Source of the DNA: Oscillospiraceae bacterium
GTDB lineage: Bacteria; Bacillota_A; Clostridia; Monoglobales; WRBX01
Length of the DNA stretch: 6,628 nt
Direction of reading: 5' to 3'
NCBI GenBank assembly: GCA_009784335.1
Contig: WRBX01000038.1
Coordinates: 1-6,628, forward strand
Below are positions 1 to 5,621 of the stretch, piece by piece (positions within the stretch are counted from its first letter, which is position 1; the number at the start of each line of letters is the position of its first letter). The notes under the pieces are model-generated. The model was not told the DNA's origin and did not search any database. It saw only the letters and a list, made by a program, of their open reading frames with translations. A program made the position numbers and the translations under genes.

Positions 1-1046
1 CTCTCGAAATCGGTGTGGATTTTGCCGGCGGCGGCGGGGGCTTTGGTGCCCTCGGGAATAGTCCAGGCGCGCACTTCGGGCTTGCCGGCGGTGAGGTAGG
101 AGATTAGGCCGAGGAGGCTGTAGCCGGCGGAAATCATTTGGTCGAGGCCCGATTTTTCGATGCCGAGCTCGGCGAGGAATTCGGCTTTTTCGGCGCCATC
201 GAGGGCGGCGAGCTCTTCTTCGATGCGTGCGGAGATGATGACGGTTTCGGCGTTTTGGGAGTGGGCGAATTGAGATAGGTCATCGACATATTTGTTATTG
301 AACGCGGATGACGCGGATTGACGCGGATTTTGACTATTCTTCGAAGACGGGACGCCGAGGGCGGCGTCCCCTACGGTGCTACCCTGGCGCGCCCCTACGC
401 TTGCAGGGGAACCGATATCTTCTTCAGAAACATTGGCGACATAGATGACGGGCTTGAGGGTGAGGAGGTTGAAATCTTTGATAACTGCGAGCTCTTTATC
501 GGATAAATCGAGGCTTCGGGCATCGTTGCCGGCCTCAAGGGCGGTTTTGATTTTACCCGCGACATCGAGGTTGAATTGGTATTTTTTATCGGCTTTGAGC
601 ATTTTTTCATTCTTATCTATTATTTTTCCAATAGTTTCCAAATCGGCGAAAATCAGCTCAAGGCGGATGGTTTCGATATCGCGGAGTGGATCGGCGCTGC
701 CTTCGACATGGACGACATTGGGATCGTCGAAACACCGCACGACATGGGCGATTGCATCGACCTCGCGAATGTGCGAGAGGAATTTATTGCCCAGGCCCTC
801 GCCCTTGGATGCGCCCTTAACAAGCCCTGCGATATCGACAAATTCGATGATTGCATGGGTGATTTTATCGGGGAAGAACATTTCGGCGAGCTTATCGATG
901 CGCGAATCGGGCACCGTTGCTACGCCGATATTTGGCTCGATGGTGCAGAAAGGGTAGTTGGCCGCTTCGGCTGCACCCGATTTGGTTATTGCGTTGAACA
1001 ATGTTGATTTGCCTACATTGGGTAGGCCGACTATGCCGATTTTCAT
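1..1046 (-). CDS. ychF: YchF/OLA1-family ATPase, 3' end cut by window edge
   Basis: YchF is a ribosome-associated P-loop NTPase of the Obg/TRAFAC group that prefers ATP and is linked to translation and stress responses. Of the protein, 348 residues are visible. G1 is GLPNVGKST (residues 7-15), G2 lies around FCTIEPN (33-39), G3 is DIAG (71-74), and the G4 position is NVSE (205-208), the NxxE variant that marks the ATP-preferring YchF/OLA1 branch. The conserved stretch TAGKPEVRAWTIPEG and the start of the TGS domain (AAGKIHTDFE) follow, and roughly the last 50 residues lie beyond the left edge. The ATG is preceded by AGAAGGAA. It is oddly long because residues about 212-249 are an extra Gly/Ala/Ser-rich segment encoded by repeat DNA, directly after G4. 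The frame stays open throughout. The gene lies 18 bp downstream of the small membrane protein gene, so co-transcription is likely. Family assignment is near certain. Confidence 0.95.
   Translation of the reverse strand, partial: MKIGIVGLPNVGKSTLFNAITKSGAAEAANYPFCTIEPNIGVATVPDSRIDKLAEMFFPDKITHAIIEFVDIAGLVKGASKGEGLGNKFLSHIREVDAIAHVVRCFDDPNVVHVEGSADPLRDIETIRLELIFADLETIGKIIDKNEKMLKADKKYQFNLDVAGKIKTALEAGNDARSLDLSDKELAVIKDFNLLTLKPVIYVANVSEEDIGSPASVGARQGSTVGDAALGVPSSKNSQNPRQSASSAFNNKYVDDLSQFAHSQNAETVIISARIEEELAALDGAEKAEFLAELGIEKSGLDQMISAGYSLLGLISYLTAGKPEVRAWTIPEGTKAPAAAGKIHTDFE
302..328. repeat. Triple ACGCGGAT direct repeat in ychF
   Basis: The unit ACGCGGAT occurs at 302-309, 311-318 and 321-328, at spacings of 9 and 10 bases. 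On the coding strand it reads as repeated ATCCGCGT units and encodes part of the Ser/Gln/Arg-rich end of the YchF insertion. The spacing is not a multiple of three, so the units are read in different frames. This argues against a protein-level repeat and for a DNA repeat. Confidence 0.75.
349..374 (-). repeat. REP-like palindrome d, inside ychF
   Basis: On the minus strand this reads GTAG (374-371), arm GGGACGCC, loop GCCCTC, arm GGCGTCCC (356-349), followed by GT. The 8-bp stem is perfect. It matches the layout of the three copies around the transposase gene but with different, still complementary, stem bases. It is translated within ychF (about residues 224-232). Confidence 0.8.
386..409 (-). 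repeat. Degenerate REP-like half element in ychF
   Basis: On the minus strand GTAG (398-395) is followed by GGGCGCGCC, the expected left arm of the same family. The matching right arm is not present; instead the sequence runs into the next GTAG element after about 20 bases. A separate 5-bp hairpin (CCCCT at 392-396 with AGGGG at 405-409) overlaps it. It probably represents a decayed or truncated copy. Confidence 0.45.
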
Positions 1047-1064
1047 TGTAATTCCTTCTGCAAA

Positions 1065-1340
1065 TTAATTGTTACGAGCTTTATAGTACTGAATTCCATT
1101 GACAAGCGCCAAAATAAATGTTGTTGGCACCAATAACCACCACAGAGGTATGTAGAAAAATCCATAGTTAAAGAAAATATCAAGAGTGCCAACCGTGTCT
1201 ATATCACTTGTTAAAGCCTTGAATATGCATCCGCAAATTATCAAAAGCAAATGAAGAATAGCATATATAGCGAACTTTCTTTTTTTGATATTTAAGTAAC
1301 CTTCTGATTTTTTATACTCTTCTTTCCACTTATTGCTCAT
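1065..1340 (-). CDS. Small two-helix membrane protein, unknown function
   Basis: This is a 91-residue protein that I do not recognise. The N-terminal 22 residues are hydrophilic and Lys-rich (ending KKRK). A hydrophobic helix spans about 23-42 and a second, with FFYIPLWWLLVP, about 62-83; the tail YYKARNN is basic. By the positive-inside rule both ends should be cytoplasmic, with a short outer loop holding several acidic residues (SDIDT). There is no cleavable signal peptide. The ATG has a clear AGAAAGGAGA site that overlaps the end of the transposase gene 14 bp upstream, and ychF follows 18 bp downstream. Codon use is AT-rich, like the transposase and unlike ychF. It could belong with the transposase as cargo or be an unrelated local gene. 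Confidence 0.75.
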   Translation of the reverse strand: MSNKWKEEYKKSEGYLNIKKRKFAIYAILHLLLIICGCIFKALTSDIDTVGTLDIFFNYGFFYIPLWWLLVPTTFILALVNGIQYYKARNN

Positions 1341-1354
1341 TTTTTTCTCCTTTC

Positions 1355-1903
1355 TTATTCATTATAGAATTGCTTTATATCCCAATTGTGTGGGTTGTAT
1401 TCGATATACTCCCAAATGCGCACTAGATTTTTTTCATCTCGCACAACATGGTCATAAAACCCTCTTTGAAACACTTTTCCCATAGTAATGCCCTTTTTCT
1501 TGAATTCCTTCAACCATGCATTAGCTACCAAAGATTTATATGTGCCGACGATTTTTGCCATCGTAGGGGCGACCCTTGCGGTCGCCCGTTCATTATCTAC
1601 AGAGTATAGAATATGAATATGATTTGGCATAATAATGTGGTTAACTATTTCGATATTAAATCTTTCGCTTATAATTTCTATGTGTTCTTCGCAAATTTTA
1701 CCTAAGGGAGTTAGTGCAATAATAGGGCGTTCGTCTGTTTGCGGGCGAGGGCAAGCCTCGCCCCTACGAACTTCACCGAACATGCTTCTCATTTTGTCGG
1801 TGCATATCGTTACGAAATATGCTCCATTTTGCGAATAATCATAATCCGGAATTCTATTCGGTTTGCGCTTGGGGAGTTTGGGTGTAGCTTGTTCTTCAAT
1901 CAT
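1355..1903 (-). CDS. REP-associated tyrosine transposase (RAYT, Y1/HUH family)
   Basis: This is a 182-residue single-strand DNA nickase-type transposase related to IS200/IS605 TnpA. RAYTs are domesticated single-copy relatives thought to process or spread REP palindromes. The N-terminus has the typical opening NRIPDYDYSQNGAYFVTICT (residues 16-35). The metal-binding HUH motif is H95-I96-H97 in NHIIMPNHIHIL. The distal part has FQRGFYDHVVRDEKNLVRIWEYIEYNP, where Y166 is the likely nucleophile. Two GTAG palindromes are translated in frame, at residues 46-54 (RRGEACPRP) and 106-114 (RATARVAPT), both in variable segments outside the catalytic motifs. The gene looks intact. The ATG follows AAGAAGAGAG. 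It begins 60 bp after the mreB stop on the same strand, with a third palindrome between them, so it may be read from the mreB transcript. Confidence 0.9.
   Translation of the reverse strand: MIEEQATPKLPKRKPNRIPDYDYSQNGAYFVTICTDKMRSMFGEVRRGEACPRPQTDERPIIALTPLGKICEEHIEIISERFNIEIVNHIIMPNHIHILYSVDNERATARVAPTMAKIVGTYKSLVANAWLKEFKKKGITMGKVFQRGFYDHVVRDEKNLVRIWEYIEYNPHNWDIKQFYNE
1563..1587 (+). repeat. REP-like palindrome a, inside the RAYT gene
   Basis: On the plus strand: GTAG (1563-1566), arm GGGCGACC (1567-1574), loop CTTGC, arm GGTCGCCC (1580-1587), then GTT. The 8-bp stem is perfect. RAYT-associated REPs are known for a GTAG or GGAG tetranucleotide 5' of the hairpin, which fits. It is antisense to the gene and encodes residues 106-114. 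Confidence 0.88.
1743..1767 (-). repeat. REP-like palindrome b, inside the RAYT gene
   Basis: On the minus strand: GTAG (1767-1764), arm GGGCGAGG, loop CTTGC, arm CCTCGCCC (1750-1743), then GC. It has the same loop as copy a, but two adjacent stem pairs are switched on both arms, so pairing is preserved. It is in the sense orientation of the RAYT gene and encodes residues 46-54. Confidence 0.88.
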
Positions 1904-1935
1904 TGTTGGCTCTCTTCTTTTTGATTGTGTCGCAC

Positions 1936-1960
1936 GGGCGACCGCAAGGGTCGCCCCTAC
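1936..1960 (-). repeat. REP-like palindrome c, between mreB and RAYT
   Basis: On the minus strand: GTAG (1960-1957), arm GGGCGACC, loop CTTGC, arm GGTCGCCC (1943-1936), then GTG. It is identical over 29 bases (1934-1962) to the inverted copy at 1561-1589. It lies 3 bases past the mreB stop codon and 32 bases before the RAYT ATG, so it sits in the 3' end of the mreB message and the leader of the RAYT message. No T-run follows on the minus strand, so it is not a classical intrinsic terminator. Confidence 0.88.
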
Positions 1961-1963
1961 GAG

Positions 1964-3004
1964 CTACCCCTCGTAATTCGTCGTGCTTTTCTTATATACT
2001 CCGCTGGTTTTAAGGGCGTCGATATTATCGAGGGCTTTGCCGATGCCGATGGCGACGCAAGAGATTGCGTCGTCGGCGACGAAAGCGTTGATGCCGGTTT
2101 CCTTGGTGATAAGGCGATCGAGGCCCCAGGTGAGCGAGCCGCCGCCGGTCATCACTATGCCGTTTGCCGAGATATCGCCGATGAGCTCGGGCGGGGTGAT
2201 TTCCAGCAGATTGCGCACAGCCTCGGTGATGGCATTGGCATTTTCCTCAAGCGCTTCGAGCATTTCGTCGGATGTAACCGTAATCACTTTTGGCAGACCG
2301 GTGAGCAGGCAGCGGCCGCGAACATCCATCTTGAGAGTTTCCGGCTTGCCCATCTCGTTTTCGCGCTTAGCCACGCAACCGATTTCCATTTTAATTTCCT
2401 CGGCGGTGCGCTCGCCAACCACCACATTATGCTTTTTGCGGATGTATTTTATAATCGAATCATCGAATTTATCGCCGGCGATTTTAATCGAGGCGCTCTC
2501 CACAACGCCGCCGAGCGAAATCACAGCGATATCGGTTGTGCCGCCGCCGACATCTACCACCATGCAGCCATATGGCTTGGCGATGTCGATATTTGCGCCG
2601 ATCGCAGCGGCAACGGGCTCTTCGATGAGGTAGGCCTTGGAAGCACCCGATTGCTGAGCGGCATCGATAACAGCGCGCTCTTCAACTTCGGTAACGCCGC
2701 TGGGGACGCAGATAATCACGCGCGGCTTGAAGAAAGCGCGACGAGTGACGCGCTCGAGGAAATACTTTAGCATGCGCTCCGTCATTTGATAATTGGAGAT
2801 AACGCCCTCTTTAAGCGGGCGAATTGCGGCGATGTTGCCGGGGGTGCGGCCGAGCATGCGCTGCGCCTCGGCGCCTACTGCGAGGATGCGATTGGTGGTG
2901 GTGTCCACCGCTACTACTGATGGTTCTTTGAGGATTATGCCTTTTCCTTTGATGTAGACTAGGACGGATGAGGTGCCTAGGTCGATTCCGATATCTTGTG
3001 CCAT
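1964..3004 (-). CDS. mreB: Rod-shape-determining actin homologue MreB/Mbl
   Basis: MreB is a bacterial actin that forms membrane-associated filaments and directs lateral cell-wall synthesis. The 346 residues match the family's usual length. Phosphate-1 loop is DIGIDLGTSS (4-13), the MreB hallmark GRTPGNIAAIRPLKEGVI follows (52-69), phosphate-2 is DVGGGTTDIAVIS (151-163), and the adenosine motif is GIVMTGGGS (282-290). The opening KGKGIILKEPSVVAVD resembles the Mbl branch of Gram-positives, so it could equally be called mbl. No mreC or mreD lies in the window, as for a stand-alone paralogue. The ATG has AAGGGAG 8 bases upstream. The last residues (STTNYEG) look unconserved and end against a repeat at the TAG stop. 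The gene is GC-rich compared with the SDR upstream and the RAYT downstream. Confidence 0.95.
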   Translation of the reverse strand: MAQDIGIDLGTSSVLVYIKGKGIILKEPSVVAVDTTTNRILAVGAEAQRMLGRTPGNIAAIRPLKEGVISNYQMTERMLKYFLERVTRRAFFKPRVIICVPSGVTEVEERAVIDAAQQSGASKAYLIEEPVAAAIGANIDIAKPYGCMVVDVGGGTTDIAVISLGGVVESASIKIAGDKFDDSIIKYIRKKHNVVVGERTAEEIKMEIGCVAKRENEMGKPETLKMDVRGRCLLTGLPKVITVTSDEMLEALEENANAITEAVRNLLEITPPELIGDISANGIVMTGGGSLTWGLDRLITKETGINAFVADDAISCVAIGIGKALDNIDALKTSGVYKKSTTNYEG

Positions 3005-3028
3005 TATATAACTCCCTTCGGTCGTTAA

Positions 3029-3059
3029 ACGAATAACTAAAAACGAATAACGAATAACT
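3029..3059. repeat. Heptamer tandem array upstream of mreB
   Basis: ACGAATA occurs at 3029-3035, 3043-3049 and 3050-3056. The intervening heptamer 3036-3042 (ACTAAAA) is a degenerate unit and ACT follows at the end, so the period is 7. It lies 25-55 bases upstream of the mreB ATG, within the expected leader or promoter region. I see no convincing sigma-70 promoter here. Confidence 0.65.
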
Positions 3060-3065
3060 ATTGTG

Positions 3066-3084
3066 GAATTTGCTTTGCAAATTC
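3066..3084. repeat. Perfect 8-bp AT-rich hairpin in SDR-mreB gap
   Basis: GAATTTGC (3066-3073), loop TTT, GCAAATTC (3077-3084). It lies between the SDR stop and mreB, so it could be a weak 3' processing or termination site for the metK operon. On the minus strand, which is the direction of transcription, it is followed by CCACAATAG with no T-run. A weaker 5-bp hairpin (3102-3116, TCGGC/GCCGA) lies closer to the SDR stop. Function is unclear. Confidence 0.5.
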
Positions 3085-3140
3085 ATTTGATTTTATTGCA
3101 GTCGGCTCATCGCCGAGGGGCTTGGGTTATGGTGCTAAGC

Positions 3141-3821
3141 TTATGTTAGTCTTCTTCCTTTGCGGTTGATTGTTATTTCTGAAACCTCTATTTGTTTTGG
3201 TAAATTCAATAAATATAGTATCACTTCTGCTATGTCTGATGGGTTCATCCATGCGTCTGGGTCTTCGATAATTGCGCCATAATCTTTGAAATGCATTTTG
3301 GTATTCATTCCGCCACAGTGGACATAAATCATTCTGGATTTTGTTTTTTTAAGCTCCATCCCGATATTATATGAGCCACCTTTTAGCCCATGTTTTGTTG
3401 AGGTGTAGGCAAGTTGTTCTGGGAAGCCTGGTGTTAAATCTGCTGTTGTGCCGATTTGCAATATATCTGCCTCGTTCTGAACTATTTGGTCGAATAGTAG
3501 CGACAACAAAAATAGCGGACCAATGGTGTTCACTTTCCAAGCGCGCTCGAATTTTTCGTAGGTGATTTCGTTAATCTTTTCAAGTGCGACAATAGCAGCA
3601 CAATTGATTATCGCATTGAAATCTGCGAAGTTTTCTTTGATATATTTAGCGACATTTTCTAAATCTTTTTCGCTTACCAAATCGCAAGCGAGATTTTGAA
3701 CGCCCTTAATATCGCAAGGGGTGCGGCTTAGGTTTAGCACTTCCATTCCATTATTGATGCAGAGATTTGCGGTTGCTTTGCCCAGCCCATCGCTTCCGCC
3801 TACTATTATCACTTTTTTCAT
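3141..3821 (-). CDS. Short-chain dehydrogenase/reductase (SDR)
   Basis: This is a 226-residue classical SDR, a soluble NAD(P)-dependent oxidoreductase of unknown substrate. The Rossmann glycine motif is GGSDGLG (8-14), the NNAG equivalent is NCAA (73-76), the structural Asn is N98 (KVNTIG), and the catalytic YxxxK is Y139-TST-K143. Thr126 occupies the usual catalytic Ser position, 13 residues before Tyr139. The length is a little short for the family (about 250). I chose the ATG at 3821 because it follows AGGAAAGGAA (3836-3827) and starts directly with the Rossmann strand MKKVIIVGG. The longer in-frame start at 3893 adds 24 basic residues that merely overlap the upstream gene. The start overlaps the upstream stop as ATGA, which suggests translational coupling. 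It is the last gene of the metK operon and is AT-rich. Confidence 0.88.
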   Translation of the reverse strand: MKKVIIVGGSDGLGKATANLCINNGMEVLNLSRTPCDIKGVQNLACDLVSEKDLENVAKYIKENFADFNAIINCAAIVALEKINEITYEKFERAWKVNTIGPLFLLSLLFDQIVQNEADILQIGTTADLTPGFPEQLAYTSTKHGLKGGSYNIGMELKKTKSRMIYVHCGGMNTKMHFKDYGAIIEDPDAWMNPSDIAEVILYLLNLPKQIEVSEITINRKGRRLT

Positions 3822-4102
3822 GTTAATTCCTTTCCTACTCTGAGGATATGTTCTTTTAAGTCTTCGTTTTGGATTGAATCGAAATAGAGGCAATCGAATT
3901 TGTAGGGGGTGGGGAGTTCGTCGAGCTCGGAGGCGAGCTTGGCGGCGACATCGCTTGGTGCCCAGATTGCGATGTCGATATCTGAATTTGGCTTGAAATT
4001 GCCTTTTGCGCGCGAACCAAAGATAGCGGCTTTTTCAATACCAAGCTTTTTGATTTCATCTCGAATTAGTTTTAAATGCTCGCTTGAAAGGCCAAAATCC
4101 AT
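3818..4102 (-). CDS. MntA-like minimal nucleotidyltransferase (MNT domain)
   Basis: This is a 94-residue minimal nucleotidyltransferase of the DNA polymerase beta superfamily, the size typical of HI0073/MntA proteins. The catalytic signature is complete: G29-S30, ten residues, then D41-I-D43 (the GSX10DXD motif), with D70 in KFDCLYFD as the probable third metal-binding carboxylate. In HepT/MntA systems the MNT protein adds AMP units to a Tyr on its HEPN partner and so neutralises it; in HI0073/HI0074 pairs the substrate is not established. The ATG follows AAGGGAG at 8 bases and overlaps the partner's stop as TAATG, while its own TGA overlaps the SDR start as ATGA. An antitoxin-type role is inference from the partner's motif. 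Confidence 0.88.
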   Translation of the reverse strand: MDFGLSSEHLKLIRDEIKKLGIEKAAIFGSRAKGNFKPNSDIDIAIWAPSDVAAKLASELDELPTPYKFDCLYFDSIQNEDLKEHILRVGKELT

Positions 4103-4506
4103 TATAGTTGCTCCCTTAGATAATCACATAGTTTGCTGATAACGGGCTGGTATTCGTTTTTAATCTTAGCAAATATTTCATTGAATTTTTCTTCATCATA
4201 AAGGTGCGACATTGTGTTTCTGCTTTCCAACATATCAATGAAAACTTGGCCGCCCTCAATAACTCCTGCCGAAAATGCCTCTTTGACAACTGAGCGAGGA
4301 GTTATCGTAGGGATATTATTACCTAAATAATCTAAGAAATCTTTTAAGGTTTTCCAAGCTAATTCAAAAGTAACTTCAAAGCGTTGGATAAATCCTTCTC
4401 TCTCTAGTTTGGGAGAGTTCTCATCAAAATCAACTATTTCTGCCAATAGCTTTTCAGCTTTTTCTAAATTTTGAAAGCGTTGCTTCCAGCGGATATCTTT
4501 TTCCAT
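4102..4506 (-). CDS. HI0074/HepT-like nucleotidyltransferase partner (HEPN-type helical protein)
   Basis: This is a 134-residue all-helical protein of the nucleotidyltransferase substrate-binding family (HI0074 type). The family hallmark FEVTFELAWKTLKDFLDYLG is at residues 43-62. R96-NTMS-H101-L-Y103 gives the RX4HXY motif (bases 4221-4198) seen in HEPN RNases such as HepT, in which the Arg and His are needed for RNA cleavage and the Tyr is AMPylated by the MNT partner. I chose the ATG at 4506, which has AAAGGA 7 bases upstream; the ATG at 4524 (six more residues) overlaps that site. The start overlaps the metK stop (TAATG), and the stop overlaps the nucleotidyltransferase start (TAATG). It may be an RNase toxin, or only a substrate-presenting subunit. 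Codon use is AT-rich compared with metK. Confidence 0.85.
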   Translation of the reverse strand: MEKDIRWKQRFQNLEKAEKLLAEIVDFDENSPKLEREGFIQRFEVTFELAWKTLKDFLDYLGNNIPTITPRSVVKEAFSAGVIEGGQVFIDMLESRNTMSHLYDEEKFNEIFAKIKNEYQPVISKLCDYLREQL

Positions 4507-5615
4507 TATACTATCCTTTCCCATGTGAATTCTTCGCGGCCGAAGTGGCCGTAGGTGGCGGTGGATTTGTAGATTGGGTTTAGCAGGTCGAGGGTGGCGA
4601 TTATTCCGCGGGGGGAGAGGTCGAATGTGGTGCGAATATATTTCTCGATTTCTGGGAGGGGGATTTTTTCGGTGCCGTCGGTTTCAATCATCATAGAAAC
4701 GGGTTCGGAGATGCCGATTGCGTAGGCCAGTTGCAGCTCACATTCATCTGCCATGCCTTGCGCCACGATGTTTTTGGCGATAAAGCGCGCCATATATGCA
4801 GCTGAGCGATCGACCTTGGTTGGATCCTTGCCGGAAAATGCGCCGCCGCCGTGGCAGGCATATCCGCCGTATGTATCAACGATGATTTTGCGCCCGGTGA
4901 GGCCGCAATCGGCAGCCGGGCCGCCTCGCACAAACGCACCGGTGGGGTTGGTGATAATCTTGGTGTTTTGCATAAGGTTTTCAGGAATGACGGGGTTTAT
5001 CACTTCTTTTATAATATCTTCGCGGATTTCATCTTGGGTGGCTTTTGGCGAGTGCTGAGTTGAGACAACGATTGTGTCCACCCGAACAGGAGTTTTGCCG
5101 TTATATTCAACTGAAACTTGGGTTTTTCCATCGGGGCGCAGATATTCCAAAGTGCCATCTTTGCGCACATCTGCCAGCTGCTTTGCCAGCTTATGCGCCA
5201 GGCTAATCGGCAGCGGCATAAGCTCGGGAGTTTGATTACAGGCATAGCCGAACATCATGCCCTGATCGCCCGCGCCGCCTCGCGTATCATTAGTGCCTAG
5301 GGCGATATCAGGCGATTGCTCATTGATTGCGGTTAGCACCGAGCAGCTTTCGCCGTCGAAGCCATATTTAGCGCGATTATAGCCGATATCCAGGATAGTT
5401 TGGCGGGTTATTTTGGGGATATCTACATACGCATCGGTGGTGACCTCGCCCATAACAAGCACAAGGCCGGTGGAAACTGCGGCCTCCACAGCCACGCGCG
5501 CCGATTTATCCTCGGCGATAATGGCATCGAGGATGCTATCGGAAATTTGATCGCAGATTTTATCGGGGTGCCCTTCGGTGACTGATTCGGATGTGAAAAT
5601 ATAGTTTTGGTTCAT
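4506..5615 (-). CDS. metK: S-adenosylmethionine synthetase
   Basis: MetK makes S-adenosylmethionine from methionine and ATP in the cytoplasm and works as a tetramer. The 369 residues carry GHPDK (15-19), the GAGDQG loop (114-119), TQHSP, the Gly-rich ATP signature GGGAFSGKD (256-264) and KVDRSAAY. It is somewhat shorter than typical family members of about 385-400, because the segment before GAGDQG is short (LGTNDTRG) and the C-terminus ends soon after YGHFGR. The start at 5615 gives the standard opening [20 protein letters not shown] longer in-frame ATG at 5726 would translate the promoter and a hairpin repeat and is rejected. There is no Shine-Dalgarno site before 5615; a TATATT box ends 6 bases upstream of the ATG. 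No SAM riboswitch fits in the leader. It is the first gene of an operon with three overlapping downstream genes. Confidence 0.96.
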   Translation of the reverse strand: MNQNYIFTSESVTEGHPDKICDQISDSILDAIIAEDKSARVAVEAAVSTGLVLVMGEVTTDAYVDIPKITRQTILDIGYNRAKYGFDGESCSVLTAINEQSPDIALGTNDTRGGAGDQGMMFGYACNQTPELMPLPISLAHKLAKQLADVRKDGTLEYLRPDGKTQVSVEYNGKTPVRVDTIVVSTQHSPKATQDEIREDIIKEVINPVIPENLMQNTKIITNPTGAFVRGGPAADCGLTGRKIIVDTYGGYACHGGGAFSGKDPTKVDRSAAYMARFIAKNIVAQGMADECELQLAYAIGISEPVSMMIETDGTEKIPLPEIEKYIRTTFDLSPRGIIATLDLLNPIYKSTATYGHFGREEFTWERIV

Positions 5616-5621
5616 GAAAAT

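Larger units (their letters stand above)
300..413 (-). repeat. In-frame composite repeat insertion in ychF
   Basis: About 114 bases (38 codons, residues about 212-249) interrupt the YchF alignment between NVSEEDI and NNKYVDDL. In E. coli YchF the G4 motif NVNE is followed after only a few residues by NNPYLDQ, so this block is extra. It is a mosaic. In gene orientation it holds a GTAG-headed half palindrome (398-386), a complete GTAG palindrome (374-349) and three ACGCGGAT-type units (302-328). The boundaries come from my recalled alignment and could be off by a few codons. No stop codon or frameshift is present. Confidence 0.8.

Noticed and set aside
445..1007. Plus-strand open frames of 143 and 170 codons
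   Set aside because: They lie opposite ychF, whose motifs are unambiguous; their translations show no domain and no ribosome binding site supports them.
1561..1962. CRISPR array or IS200 end structures
   Set aside because: The repeats are internally palindromic, alternate in orientation, are unevenly spaced, and lie within a coding region; there are no equal-length spacers or cas genes.
1925..2770. Plus-strand 281-codon open frame
   Set aside because: It is the complement of mreB, a well-conserved gene; the long open frame is a by-product of GC-rich codon use. It also starts within the REP-like spacer.
3066..3116. Rho-independent terminator after the SDR gene
   Set aside because: The stems are AT-rich or only 5 bp, and no T-run follows on the transcribed strand.
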